The notes: a model not told the origin generated them from the letters alone. Counted from the stretch's first letter, positions 1 to 10,400 are shown. The stretch: DNA of 10,659 bases from Isohypsibius dastychi (GCA_034696485.1 JAQIWT010001477.1:1-10659); one strand, 5' to 3'. Numbers and translations: made by a program.

Positions 1-80
1 AATTTACCTAATTTCAAATGGTTTTGATGATCAGTGGAACTTGAAATAATCACAACCACATTCAAGTTTAAAAAAAAAAC

Positions 81-2060
<1,980 letters not shown>

Positions 2061-3105
2061 AACACAAGAAATCTTTGTTGACATGATCCATGAATATTTT
2101 CGCTCCAACTCATCCACACGCAACCTGGCAAACTGGAAAACGAGCCTCCCGATCCCCATTATCATCAAAAATAACAACGTTACCTTCAAAATTGTTGAGG
2201 ATATGAGTTTCGGATCAGGGACTGTTCCTCCTCCGATTTTCCTGCCACGTCACTTGGACTCCTTCTTTCAGCTAGGCAAGAGGTCCAGTTGACACAGGCT
2301 TTCCAGAATTAGGTGTCCACGTTGTGTAATCGATGAGTATTTGGTTTTGGTGGATTGGGGAAACTTGAAACTGGGTTGGCTCTGAAGTTTGAAAAGTGGA
2401 AAGGCAGGATTTTCCCATGTAACGAATTCAAGCGAAATTTCTGAAATTCGAGGCATGTGGATATTTTGTGACGCAATTCGAGCTTGGACCCCTGAGGCTA
2501 CCACGTGTAATTCTGCCCAGGGGGTCTGGCCAAATTTGACCGGAATTCCGGTTTCTTGTTCGGAAATTGATGTGGTTTTCGCAAACAGTCGTCCATTTAG
2601 TCGCTTCCGCCAAATGAAAGTTTGCTTTGTTGTTGTCTGTTGTTTTTTCCAGCTAATTTTCGTGGAATTTTTGGGCAAATTAGTACGTTATTTAGAGAAA
2701 ATACTGACTTCCGGTTGGCTGTTTCGAGGGTTCTCGCAATTGTTTCTGCTTGAAAGGTATTTTTTGTGAGAGGAAAACTGGATTCATAAGACATTTTTTT
2801 TTGTTTTATCAAATAAGACCAATGGAACATACAAAAATGTAACCTTCTGGAAAAAACGACGAAAACAAATAAGGAACCGATATCCTGTCACGTTTACTAC
2901 TTACAAAAAACCAGGTAAATATCTGCAACCAACGTCACCGTTTTTCGTTTTACAAAACACAACATGAATCTTGGTCATATATCGTAGAATTCACGAACAC
3001 TACGTTATTGCAAAAAGGCATTCCATTTCCGGTTGGACGGTTTATGACTTGCAGACAACCTATAAATCAACAAAACAATTCGAAGAGAGGTCAACACCAA
3101 ATTCA
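2061..3105. other. Unassigned region between PI4K2 and PMP3; possible fast-evolving coding segment
   Basis: No recognisable protein. On the minus strand 2678..2268 is open for 136 codons, and within it a second frame stays open for 48 codons from an ATG near 2422, ending in DYTTWTPNSGKPVSTGPLA before a TAG; an acceptor-like AAACTTCAG lies inside. On the plus strand 2389..2769 is open for 126 codons, and an internal ATG at 2615 begins a hydrophobic stretch (MKVCFVVVCCFFQLIFV) that resembles a signal peptide. These frames overlap, so at most one is real. The middle part (about 2270..2600) is less AT-rich than the introns, which is mild support for coding or regulatory content. It could equally be the promoter and leader of PI4K2 together with the 3' flank of PMP3. 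No canonical AATAAA for PMP3 was found on the minus strand here. Confidence 0.3.
2539..2552. repeat. Perfect 14-base palindrome ACCGGAATTCCGGT
   Basis: Two ACCGGAA half-sites face each other with no spacer. Each half matches the ETS-type core CCGGAA and the dispersed TTCCGG motif found across the window. It lies in the unassigned stretch upstream of PI4K2, where a dimeric transcription factor site is possible. The palindrome is seen directly; the function is inference. Confidence 0.5.
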
Positions 3106-3270
3106 TCATAAACAAACCCAAAGGGCATGAATGACTCCTGGAATGAACATGAGAATGGTCAGGAGCAGATTAATCCAGAAATCCCTCGTAATTCCATCTT
3201 GTTGGATCAAAACAGCCAACGGTGGGAGGAAGAAGGCCAACACGACCACAAGAATTTCCTTCAGCGTCAT
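3106..3270 (-). CDS. PMP3/UPF0057 small membrane protein, 54 residues
   Basis: Small hydrophobic proteolipid of the PMP3/UPF0057 family, which in yeast and plants sits in the plasma membrane and affects membrane potential and salt tolerance; the nematode role is not established from this sequence. The 54 residues begin MTLKEILVVVLAFFLPPLAV and contain two membrane segments, about 5-22 and 31-53. The family signatures FLPPLAV (first segment) and INLLLTI..FIPGVIHALW (second) are present. The length fits the usual 50 to 60. The coding region is one exon with a TGA stop. The open frame continues upstream to 3360, but that extension has no family similarity and crosses a strong splice acceptor at 3296, so the ATG at 3270 is chosen. 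It faces away from TRMT11 and lies upstream of PI4K2 on the same strand, about 1.1 kb away, which is long for a nematode operon. Confidence 0.92.
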   Translation of the reverse strand: MTLKEILVVVLAFFLPPLAVLIQQDGITRDFWINLLLTILMFIPGVIHALWVCL

Positions 3271-3295
3271 CTTAGAAGCGGGAGACTTGAAAATT

Positions 3296-3305
3296 CTGCA
3301 AAAAA
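3296..3305 (-). promoter_or_regulatory. Splice acceptor ahead of PMP3 start
   Basis: On the minus strand GTTTTTTGCAG ends at 3296, 25 bases upstream of the PMP3 ATG. This fits an acceptor for a spliced leader or for a 5' non-coding exon. No convincing upstream donor with conserved coding sequence was found on the minus strand, which slightly favours trans-splicing. Confidence 0.6.
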
Positions 3306-3419
3306 CAAACTGGATATCGAATAACAACACCCGGTGAAATAGACTTCCGGTTGATAGCAAATCCGCTTTCTTACCGTAAAATCCGGAATTTCGAACCGAT
3401 AAATTACTTTGCGTACAAA

Positions 3420-3478
3420 ATGGCGATCAGCAAGTTGCTCAAGCGTGCAAATGCGAGGAGCTGCGACTTGAAATCCGA
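3420..3478 (+). other. Candidate 5' coding exon with consensus donor
   Basis: ATG at 3420 opens 19 codons plus two bases (MAISKLLKRANARSCDLKS) followed directly by GTGAGTAAG, an excellent donor. The peptide has several K/R and a single acid, somewhat like a mitochondrial presequence. Two continuations keep the frame. One is the weak acceptor GATCAG at 4096, which would fuse it through EKMGTT to TRMT11 as an N-terminal extension. The other is the poor acceptor GATGAAG at about 3706, which leads into a short exon ending KLKK before the TAA at 3779. The 3420 exon therefore could be an alternative TRMT11 start, a small separate gene, or chance. The TRMT11 start at 4101 alone already matches the family. 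Confidence 0.3.
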
Positions 3479-4100
3479 GTGAGTAAGAAAACTTATGCGG
3501 CAAGCTGCATTCCAGGTATGGCCGGGCGGAGGGTCTGAACCTTTAAGGGGGCTGTGATGTTCGTAATGCATGAGGGGTGGGAGCGTGGGATGATAGACCC
3601 TCGATGGCAGCGAGCGACAAAAACAAGTTTGTGGACCACGCCTGAAAGATAAAGAGTGAAACATGTTGTATTTCCAAAGCGGCAGAGATGAATGGACGTG
3701 ATGAAGCACCGAAGTGTTTATGATTCAGCGCGTTTTTGATAGCGATCAGGTTTCAAAATCGCAAGGCAAGCTGAAAAAGTAAGTGCTCGGAAAGGGTCAG
3801 AGTGCAACGCGCTCACTAAATGGCGGTGAGGTAAGACGAGACATACTAAATCAATCAAAATGGGTTGATTTACGAATACATTTCCGTTTGTTGTGGTTTT
3901 CTGATTTGAATTTGATTTTGCAAATTCTTCTCCGATGATCCGGATGTATCCTGGCTGATTCGTTCTTCATGATTCCTGTGATGCATTCAAACATTGCTGC
4001 TCTTTCCGAGTGATAGATGTTGTTTGAAGCAGCACTGCGGAGTTCATTTCGTAAATCATTCCTCGGTGAATCACACCGGATTTTAAACTGGATCAGAAAG
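3479..4100 (+). other. Upstream region of TRMT11, no assigned gene
   Basis: Contains a GC-richer stretch (about 3510..3660), one copy of a dispersed ~32-base element (3610..3642), and a second possible 5' exon: ATG GCG GTG AG at 3820..3830 followed by the consensus donor GTAAGA, also in the phase needed to join at 4097. Frame from 4017 to 4100 is open and in phase with TRMT11 (28 extra codons), but those residues have no counterpart in the family. No tRNA or snoRNA fold was convincing. Confidence 0.5.
3610..3642 (+). repeat. Dispersed ~32-base element, copy 1
   Basis: Aligns with 7110..7140 in the same orientation: GCGAG, an A/C-rich AAAAAC block, AAG or GAG, a variable five bases, then the identical ten bases GGACCACGCC. 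It lies upstream of TRMT11. Likely the remains of a repeat family, or a shared binding site. Confidence 0.45.
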
Positions 4101-7100
4101 ATGGGGACAACTTGCGTTGGACAGAAGCAGTATTTGATCTATTTTGCACAGGAGCATATGGAATTCCGGTTTCCGGTAAGGTGGCAAGACATAATTTCGA
4201 CTTGTAAATTCGGACTGGAAATCGACAAATTTTGTGTCATTTGCGTTTTTAGGAGCTCCGATCTCTTTGCTGCCTGATGAATATTCCGCTCCAAGAACAC
4301 CAGCTGAAAAACGAAGAGGTAACTCTTGTCGGATTTCAGTGTGAAATGTGTTATGTAGATTGCATTGCATCTTGTTGTGGACAGAATCCGTTTCTTCTGT
4401 TGGATCTCCCCAGTGACGAAGTCGCCCGGAAGTTGCTTCAGCGTTCGGTTTTGATGAAGTGAGATTTTCCTGAAACTATTACTACTCGTGCTTTGCAATC
4501 ACGGAAATTCGCGCAGATCGTGTTTTGAGTGTTGGGCCCACGCTTCAACGTTTGGAACTCTTCTGGAGCACATCAAAGCTTTCGACGAAATACAACTCGT
4601 AAGTGCAGAGTGGTTTGGGAATACAGTATACCATGTGATACTTCTTGTAATTAGATATCAAAAATTCGTATTATTTTGACGTCGCGGGAAATTTCCTTTT
4701 AGTAGCATATGTAATCGAATGGTGTTTCAGAAGCCTTACTCGGAACCAGGCTCGAGCTTCCGGTTGAGAGTCCATGCATTTTCCAAGAAGCTGAAATGGG
4801 AGGATATTAAACAGCGTATTGAGGTGAAGAGAACCACATGTGTAATTTGATTAAATTTTCCTAATTTAAGGTTGAAATTTGTCGTTTACACTGTTTGAAA
4901 TATGTTTCTGAGTTTTCTGATTCTCTGAATCTAAATTCTAGAAGTGGGTTGAGAAAGTAAATTAACGTTTTGATCTGCATGATCGGATGAACCATGCTCA
5001 TGTTTGTTTTTGTTTTCAGGATCTGCTGGTGTTTCCGTTGCAGACCGCCGTTGACCTCGCAAACCCAACTCACAGTTTTCATCTCCTTGAAGACTATGGA
5101 TCGAACGAAGCGGAAGTGCCCCAGCATCTCTATTTCGGAAGATGGGTAAAAAGCGCTTTATTCCCACCTCCTGTCGTGTCGGTGTGATGACGATTCTTTT
5201 TTGCCGTTTTGGTGTTTCATATGAAATAATGGTCATGAATTTCTCTCGTTCTTTAATCTCCAGAGTCCAGATAATTTCAAATCTTATACCAAAGTTCTTA
5301 ATTGTTAAGGAAGTCCGCAAAGTCAAATCTCTTGTGACCAGAAATTTTCAGATTCTCCAGATTTCGCTGGTTTTTCTTAGTCAGTTCATTCCGAATCCAA
5401 GAAAACACAACTTGATTGATTTAATTCTAGGTGAATTATTTATTCAAGTGCCTTAAAGTTGCAGAAATCTTCCTGAATTTTGGTGTTTTCTTTGTAGGTA
5501 GCGGATAGTGCGCGAACTGACGTTGAGCGCTTCCGGTTGGACCAGCGTTATTTCATCGGGACAACCAGCATGGATCCTCTTTTATCCTTAGTGATGGCGA
5601 ATCAAGCTGCCGTCGAGAAAGGCTCCATAGTATATGATCCGTTTGTCGGCACCGGAAGTCTCCTCATCGCTGCCGCACATTTCGGGGCATTTGTTTCCGG
5701 TGCAGATATTGACAAAGCGCTTCTTCATGGGCGAGGTAAATGTTGCTTTGAAATTTCAAACGAGCTCAGTTTAAACTTGGAACACTTCTGTTATATCTCG
5801 TGTTAATCGTTTGAATTAAACTGTTGTTAACCGGTTTTGGGCAGCCTTTCGTTCACAATTTCCGGTTGGAAACATTTTTACATGGATATATTTTATCAGA
5901 AACATCAACCGGGTGATTTAAGTTCAGGATGTCCTGAAGATGATAGCTTGCCCTGTCAGTGAGTTTGACATTTAATATTTTCTATTTCCCTTCAGAAAAA
6001 TGAAAAACTGAGATCTGATTTAAATTACATTTTCTTTGACAAAAAACGCCGATTTCATACAGTTGAATTGAAATTGTACTTTCAGAAGTGCTGATTGGCT
6101 TTCTAATAGGAATCTAAATCATGTTGTGATCACAGTACTACATAGTTTCAACGCTTTCTGTACATGCGTTGGTTGTATAGTTGAGTTGTCGTTTGACATA
6201 TGCTGTTTTGTCATTTCGCGGGGTTTTTACGGATTTGTTTATTTTTGCAGGCCGATCAACGAGAGCAAAAAAAACGTGGCGGAATAAAGACGAGAGCGTC
6301 CTGGCGAATTTCAAGCAATATGGACTTGAGCAACAATATTTGGATATCTTGGTATCCGACGCCGCTGTCGATATTTTCAGAAAGGATGTCTTTTTTGACG
6401 CCATTATTTCTGACCGTAAGAAACGGGAATAATTTTCAAGTTTTCTAAACAGCGAGAGTTTTCTATAGTATTTAAGAGTGTTCGAAAAAAGTCCCAGAAA
6501 TGAGGTCAGGTAACCGGAAACTCACCTGAAATTAAACGAAATTTATTTAACTGATTAAATTAAATTTATTAATTTTTCACGAAGTGTTTCCGGGTATGTT
6601 TTAATATGTTGATTTCTGATTTGTATTTTCAGCTCCTTATGGTGTTCGAGAGCCGATAGCTCGTGTAAAGACGACTCCGGTGAATCCCAACATTGAAGAC
6701 CCGTTAGTTATTTCCATATTTCTTTTTTGACTGCGTTTGCGAGCAGGATAGTTTTTTCTCTTTTTGCAGACTGGTTACTAGTCATATGCAGATGGGAAGA
6801 TGTGAGCTGAACCACTTGATTCTAATCCTGGTCAACTTCGCTGCAAAGCATTTGCGGATTGGAGGTCGACTTGTTTATTGGCTTCCGGCTGTTAGAGAAG
6901 AGTAAGTCTGACTCTAGAAACACTTTCTAGATTTCGTCATCTGAAGAGAATAAGTGAATTCAAATATTAAGAGCATTTCTCGATATTCAAGGAATTCCAG
7001 AAACAATTTCAAAATTTTCAAGACATTTCGGATTTTATGGTAAGGTTTTAGGATAATGATAAATCAAAACAAGAATGAATACATTTGGAAAAATGGTTTG

Positions 7101-7768
7101 TTTTTGCTTGCGAGAAAAAACGAGCGTCGGGGACCACGCCAGTTCTCTTTCGCAGAAGACTGATAGTTTTAACTCTATCTCTGTTTTCCATCAAAGAAAA
7201 CAATCCACAGCAAAAAATGGTGAAAAAAATATTCATTCCCTGAATCGTACGATTCATTGAGAAATGAGTTCGATTATGGGAGACAACATTTGTAGAATAG
7301 TGGCGCGTGTATCCTGTCCGGTGCGTTTGTTCCGTTCATCCAATTCGCCTTACTTTCGCTTTCAAATAAATCAGTGTCCATTCAGTTATGTACCCTATTT
7401 GATTTTGCTTAATTGTCTTTCATTTTTTTAGATACGACGATTCCGCAGTACCTTGCCATCAGTGCCTGGAACTGTTCAGTAACAGTGAGCAGAGGTTATC
7501 CGGAAATACTTGCCGTAGACTCATCACGATGGTCAAAACCAAAGACTGGGTAATTCGACCGTTTTTTTCTTGTTATATTTGTCTAAAACAGAAACTTGTT
7601 TTTTACTAGATGCCGGAATATCAGGTGACATTCGCGATGAATATTTATTCGACCACATTTCGTGAGAGATACTTCAACGGACCAAAAACCCCGACGAATC
7701 GACCAAAGTCACCTTCGCCGACCGGAAGTATTCCTGACCACCCGAGCAATATTAATGTCATAAATTAA
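4101..7768 (+). CDS. TRMT11: tRNA (guanine-10 N2) methyltransferase, TRMT11/Trm11
   Basis: Catalytic subunit that, with TRMT112, transfers a methyl group from S-adenosylmethionine to N2 of guanosine 10 in tRNA. Exons: 4101-4175, 4253-4318, 4385-4458, 4517-4598, 4731-4823, 5020-5145, 5498-5735, 6251-6415, 6633-6702, 6770-6901, 7432-7549, 7610-7768. All phases agree and give 465 residues, against 463 in human. The N-terminal part (YLIYFAQEHMEFRFP, then PFLLLDLPSDEVARK) is the Trm11 N-terminal/THUMP-like tRNA-binding region. The junction peptide HLYFGRWV and RYFIGTTSMD lead into the methyltransferase domain: SAM motif DPFVGTGSLLIAAAHFGA (219-236), ADID (241-244), QYGLEQQYLD (274-283), catalytic DPPYG (306-310), GGRLVYWLP, and SGNTCRRLITM. 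The DPPY motif is split by an intron inside its first proline codon. The start at 4101 aligns with the human start within one residue; an in-frame ATG at 4017 would add 28 unmatched residues. Intron 4319-4384 has a poor acceptor (GTGGACAG) and no in-frame stop, so it may be retained at times. Confidence 0.95.
5146..5497 (+). other. TRMT11 intron 6, 352 bases
   Basis: Runs from TGG|GTAAAA to TTTGTAG|GTA in phase 0. It holds open frames on both strands but none with protein-like conservation. Nothing else is seen. Confidence 0.9.
5736..6250 (+). other. TRMT11 intron 7, 515 bases
   Basis: From GAG|GTAAAT to TTTTGCAG|GC. It carries one TTCCGGTTGG copy at about 5860. No nested gene is recognised. 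Confidence 0.9.
6902..7431 (+). other. TRMT11 intron 10, 530 bases, with GC-richer islands
   Basis: From GA|GTAAGT to TTTTTTTAG|A. Unlike the other introns it has two islands richer in G and C, about 7105..7145 (with the second copy of the dispersed element) and 7295..7345. Short open frames exist on both strands near 7050..7260 but look like no known protein. A nested non-coding RNA or an old repeat insertion could explain the islands; neither is shown. Confidence 0.75.
7110..7140 (+). repeat. Dispersed ~32-base element, copy 2
   Basis: Same-orientation partner of 3610..3642, sharing GCGAG, AAAAAC and the exact GGACCACGCC end with a variable middle. It sits in TRMT11 intron 10. Confidence 0.45.
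7644..7649 (-). terminator. Candidate EMC2 polyadenylation signal inside TRMT11
   Basis: The nearest AATAAA on the minus strand after the EMC2 stop is here, 205 bases downstream and within the last TRMT11 coding exon. If used, the two mRNAs overlap as sense and antisense. A variant hexamer closer to 7854 could be used instead. Confidence 0.3.
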
Positions 7769-7816
7769 TGTTTGAGTGTAAAATACATAACAAGCACGCA
7801 TCCAGCCAGAATTCGA

Positions 7817-7826
7817 AATAAATAAA
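7817..7826 (+). terminator. Overlapping polyadenylation signals of TRMT11
   Basis: Two overlapping AATAAA hexamers (7817-7822 and 7821-7826) lie 48 bases after the TRMT11 stop. Cleavage some 10 to 20 bases later would end the transcript just before the EMC2 stop codon at 7854 on the other strand. Confidence 0.8.
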
Positions 7827-7853
7827 AATGACCGGAAGTGGATTCCGAATGAA

Positions 7854-10400
7854 TTATATTTGCAGGGAATTGACAAGCAGCTGAATATTTTCCACTCTGC
7901 TTTTGATGTCTCCGTCGAGTTTGCCCTGTATAATCAAGAACCTTGTGATTACAAACTTCTCTTAATCAGCGATTGCGGTCGTTCAAAATCAATCAGAAAA
8001 CAAAACAGGAATATAATTTATAACTTCTCTAAAATTGAAAATATAATTTACCTTTTTCGGAAGGAATTCGGATCAGTATTTCTCAGAAAAAAATTCAAAA
8101 CTTTGCAGCTGCTAATATTTCGAAATCAGAGATCGGAATCTGAAACCAAAAATTGACAATCAAAAATCTAATATTTAGAAAAATCCCAAAATTAAGTTCT
8201 TCTGATAATTGGACTGAAATGAGTCTATTCAGTTGGAACTCTTGGTGGAAAATTGGGCCAAAAAAAGATTGTTAATTAAAAACACAAAACTGAAATCACC
8301 GACTGTGAAAATAAGTGACCGAATAACCGGAATAACTGACCGAATGTTTCTCCAAAATTCTTCCCGCTGCCCATTCGGCATATCGTTGATTATCTTTCTT
8401 CTTCTGCGCAGTCGATTTTGAAGAGTTCGCTAAAAATGCCGCCGTCTGAAAAAAAAACAAGATCAAATTTGTATGGAACTAAAACCACAACTGGATCGCA
8501 TAGAAAACGTCCGAATTAAAAATTCACATTTATTCCAGAATAATAAACCGGAAGCACAAACAGGTCTCTCAATTTTGAACCACTTCCAAATAATCAATTG
8601 ATTAATCAAATTCTATCACGTTAAATGCTTCAAATATATTCAGTTGGCTAATTCTAATTTCTTTCCGTTATTTCAAAAATACTGCGACTTCCGGTTGAGT
8701 TAGACGTACCGTGGAAAGTCCATAAAGAGCGTCCAGATTACTAGGGCACAATTTCGCTGATTTAGCGAAATGAGTTCTAGCGATTTCAATGTTATCATAT
8801 CCGCCAATCGCATACCGAATTTCGGCATAACGCTGATGATGCAGGTGGCTATGTGGATGATGGAGAAGAACCTCCTCCATGCAGAACGCTGCCTTAGCAT
8901 AATCCAGCTCGTGACAGTACAACTCGGACATTTCCAACCAAGCTTCTTGGTCGTTTTGAAATCTGGAATGCAATTTAGGTTAACTTCCGGCCGAAAATTT
9001 CAGAGGGGAAAATAAGATGTACAGGTCAAGATATTCGTGAAGTTCCCGAATGGCGTCACGGTAGCGCTTTTCCGCTTTTAGGATTGCGATGAGCCGTTTT
9101 CTGGACAACTGGAAAAACAGAAAAAAAACATCAATACATGGAAAAGATGAATGCGAAAATATCTTCCAAAAAAATGTCGACGTCAAAATTGCCGAATTTT
9201 CCGAGAAAAAACCTCTGAAATATCCAAAAGAAAAACCTTTATTGAAATTCAAAGTTCCCCTTTTGAAGTTAGATTCAACTAAAATATGAAGCTGAAATCA
9301 ATTAAAAAAAATTTAATTTAAATAATTAGTCAAAAATAAATTAACGAGAAAACCCATAAAAGCATCAGCAATGGTAGAATCAGAAATTACTAATCGAATG
9401 AAGATAAATCGTGAAGATACTGCGGGTAAATGGAGGCTTCCAATAACTCTGGTTCAAAAACAAGAAAATCCAGAAAACAAAACATCTTATGAAGAAATAT
9501 TCAATTATGAGGAATATTAGGAGATAATAAAAAAACCAAGGTCAACAAATCTGACTAACAGCCATGGAAGGCAGAAAAACTTTAGGATTTCCAAAAAACT
9601 CCGTGTAGAATTTACAGAACAATTCGAAAACTGAAACAAGAAAAACAGCGGAAATCAGAAATATCCAGTAAAAAAGGCCGTTTTCATATCATTCAAAAAT
9701 ATTCAACAAACGAAATAATTTTTGTTCCTCGAACGCGAGGAAAACACATACAATTCAACAGAAAACTTCAATAATAAAATTAAACTAGGAAAAACACAAG
9801 AGAAACAAAATAACAAATCGACAAATTCCGTAACCGCAAAAAAATCTGGAAAACAACGGAATCGATAACTCACGGTGTCAGTCTCGTCACTTTTGATCAG
9901 CGCTTCATACATCCTCCTAGCATCATCAAACTTCCCATTCGCCTCCAAATTCATTCCCGCAAGCCGCCTAATCCGACTGCTATTCGGGAATCTCGCATCG
10001 AGTTTCTTGACGAAATTCGAGGAAATATCCAATCGATCGCAATCGAGCGCCGCAATGCAAACCTGCTCATATATCGTCCAAACTGCAAACAACCCAAAAT
10101 TCAGTACTTTTTCCAACATTCATATCCGGTTAAAAAGAAGCAACGGAAGTGGAATCCTGATGAAGGGGAACTTGGAAATGTCGATAAAAACAGACCTTCG
10201 TCGCCGAGTTTTCCGACATGATTCGCCAAGGATGTCTCCCACAATTCAACAACCTCTTCACTGCGTCGTAACCGATCCTCTTTTATCTTCTTCAATCGGT
10301 CTCTCGCATCTGAGAAAAAACTGTCTAAATACGGAAGCAAACGAGAAAAGTATATCAACTCGCCATCACATTTTTCAGACTTACCTTGCCATGAACCCAT
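7854..10400 (-). CDS. EMC2: ER membrane protein complex subunit 2, TPR protein
   Basis: Cytosolic TPR scaffold of the ER membrane protein complex, which inserts tail-anchored and multipass proteins into the ER. Exons on the minus strand: 10400-10385, 10309-10196, 10082-9874, 9108-9023, 8962-8710, 8445-8341, 7925-7854. Phases agree and give 284 residues, close to 297 in human. Landmarks: DARDRLKKIKEDR near the start, KLGDE|VWTIYEQVCIAALD across the second junction, RFPNSSRIRRLAGMNLEA, YEALIKSDETDT|LSRKRLIAIL, DAIRELHEYLDLFQNDQEAW, the strongly conserved LDYAKAAFCMEE, QRYAEIRYAIGG, then SKSTAQKKKDNQRYAEWAA and a final RVENIQLLVNSLQI that ends like the human LETLQITQS. Exon 1 codes for only MGSWQ in 16 bases. 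Two donors are unusual (GTCTGT after exon 2, GTACAT after exon 4), but protein similarity fixes both. It is convergent with TRMT11, 85 bases between stops. Confidence 0.95.
7926..8340 (-). other. EMC2 intron 6, 415 bases, with duplicated donor
   Basis: AT-rich. At its 5' end (8341 downward) the sequence ATTCGGTCA.TTATT occurs twice, so a second donor TCG|GTCACT lies 21 bases after the first TCG|GTCAGT and in the same frame. The acceptor is TTATACAG at 7926. No other feature is seen. Confidence 0.75.
8446..8709 (-). other. EMC2 intron 5, 264 bases
   Basis: From ACG|GTACGT to TTTTTTTTCAG|ACG, with homology on both sides. One CTTCCGGTTG copy lies near its 5' end (8688-8697). Reading straight through the donor gives 13 unmatched residues and a stop at 8668, so splicing is needed. 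Confidence 0.9.
9109..9873 (-). other. EMC2 intron 3, 765 bases, with spaced A/T tracts
   Basis: The longest intron in the window, from ACC|GTGAGT to TTTTTCCAG|TTG. Runs of A (read on +) recur about every ten bases, most evenly at 9120..9260, as in the phased An/Tn clusters known from Caenorhabditis introns. No coding segment or nested RNA is recognised. Confidence 0.85.

Noticed and set aside
3376-3400. tRNA T-arm-like GGTTCGAAATTCC on the minus strand
   Set aside because: The flanking bases do not form a T stem and no acceptor or anticodon arm is found at the right distance.
3545-3650. Possible C/D snoRNA with GTGATGT and CTGA boxes
   Set aside because: The C box is imperfect, the ends do not form a closing stem, and the internal boxes are missing.
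3404-3709. 101-codon minus-strand open frame
   Set aside because: Composition is unlike a folded protein, no known motif appears, and it overlaps the better donor-ended segment at 3420..3478 on the other strand.
6505-6532. Small hairpin TCAGGT...ACCTGA in a TRMT11 intron
   Set aside because: A six-base stem with a 12-base loop is expected by chance in this much sequence and has no terminal U run or conserved context.
7075-7260. Open frames on both strands in TRMT11 intron 10
   Set aside because: Neither frame resembles a protein, and both lie between splice sites supported by conserved TRMT11 sequence.
7860-8156. 98-codon plus-strand open frame after TRMT11
   Set aside because: It is the antisense shadow of the last EMC2 exon and its intron; the minus-strand reading matches the EMC2 C-terminus.
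8668-8709. EMC2 reading through to a stop at 8668
   Set aside because: Those 13 residues match nothing, while the GTACGT donor at 8709 joins to an exon that continues the EMC2 family sequence.
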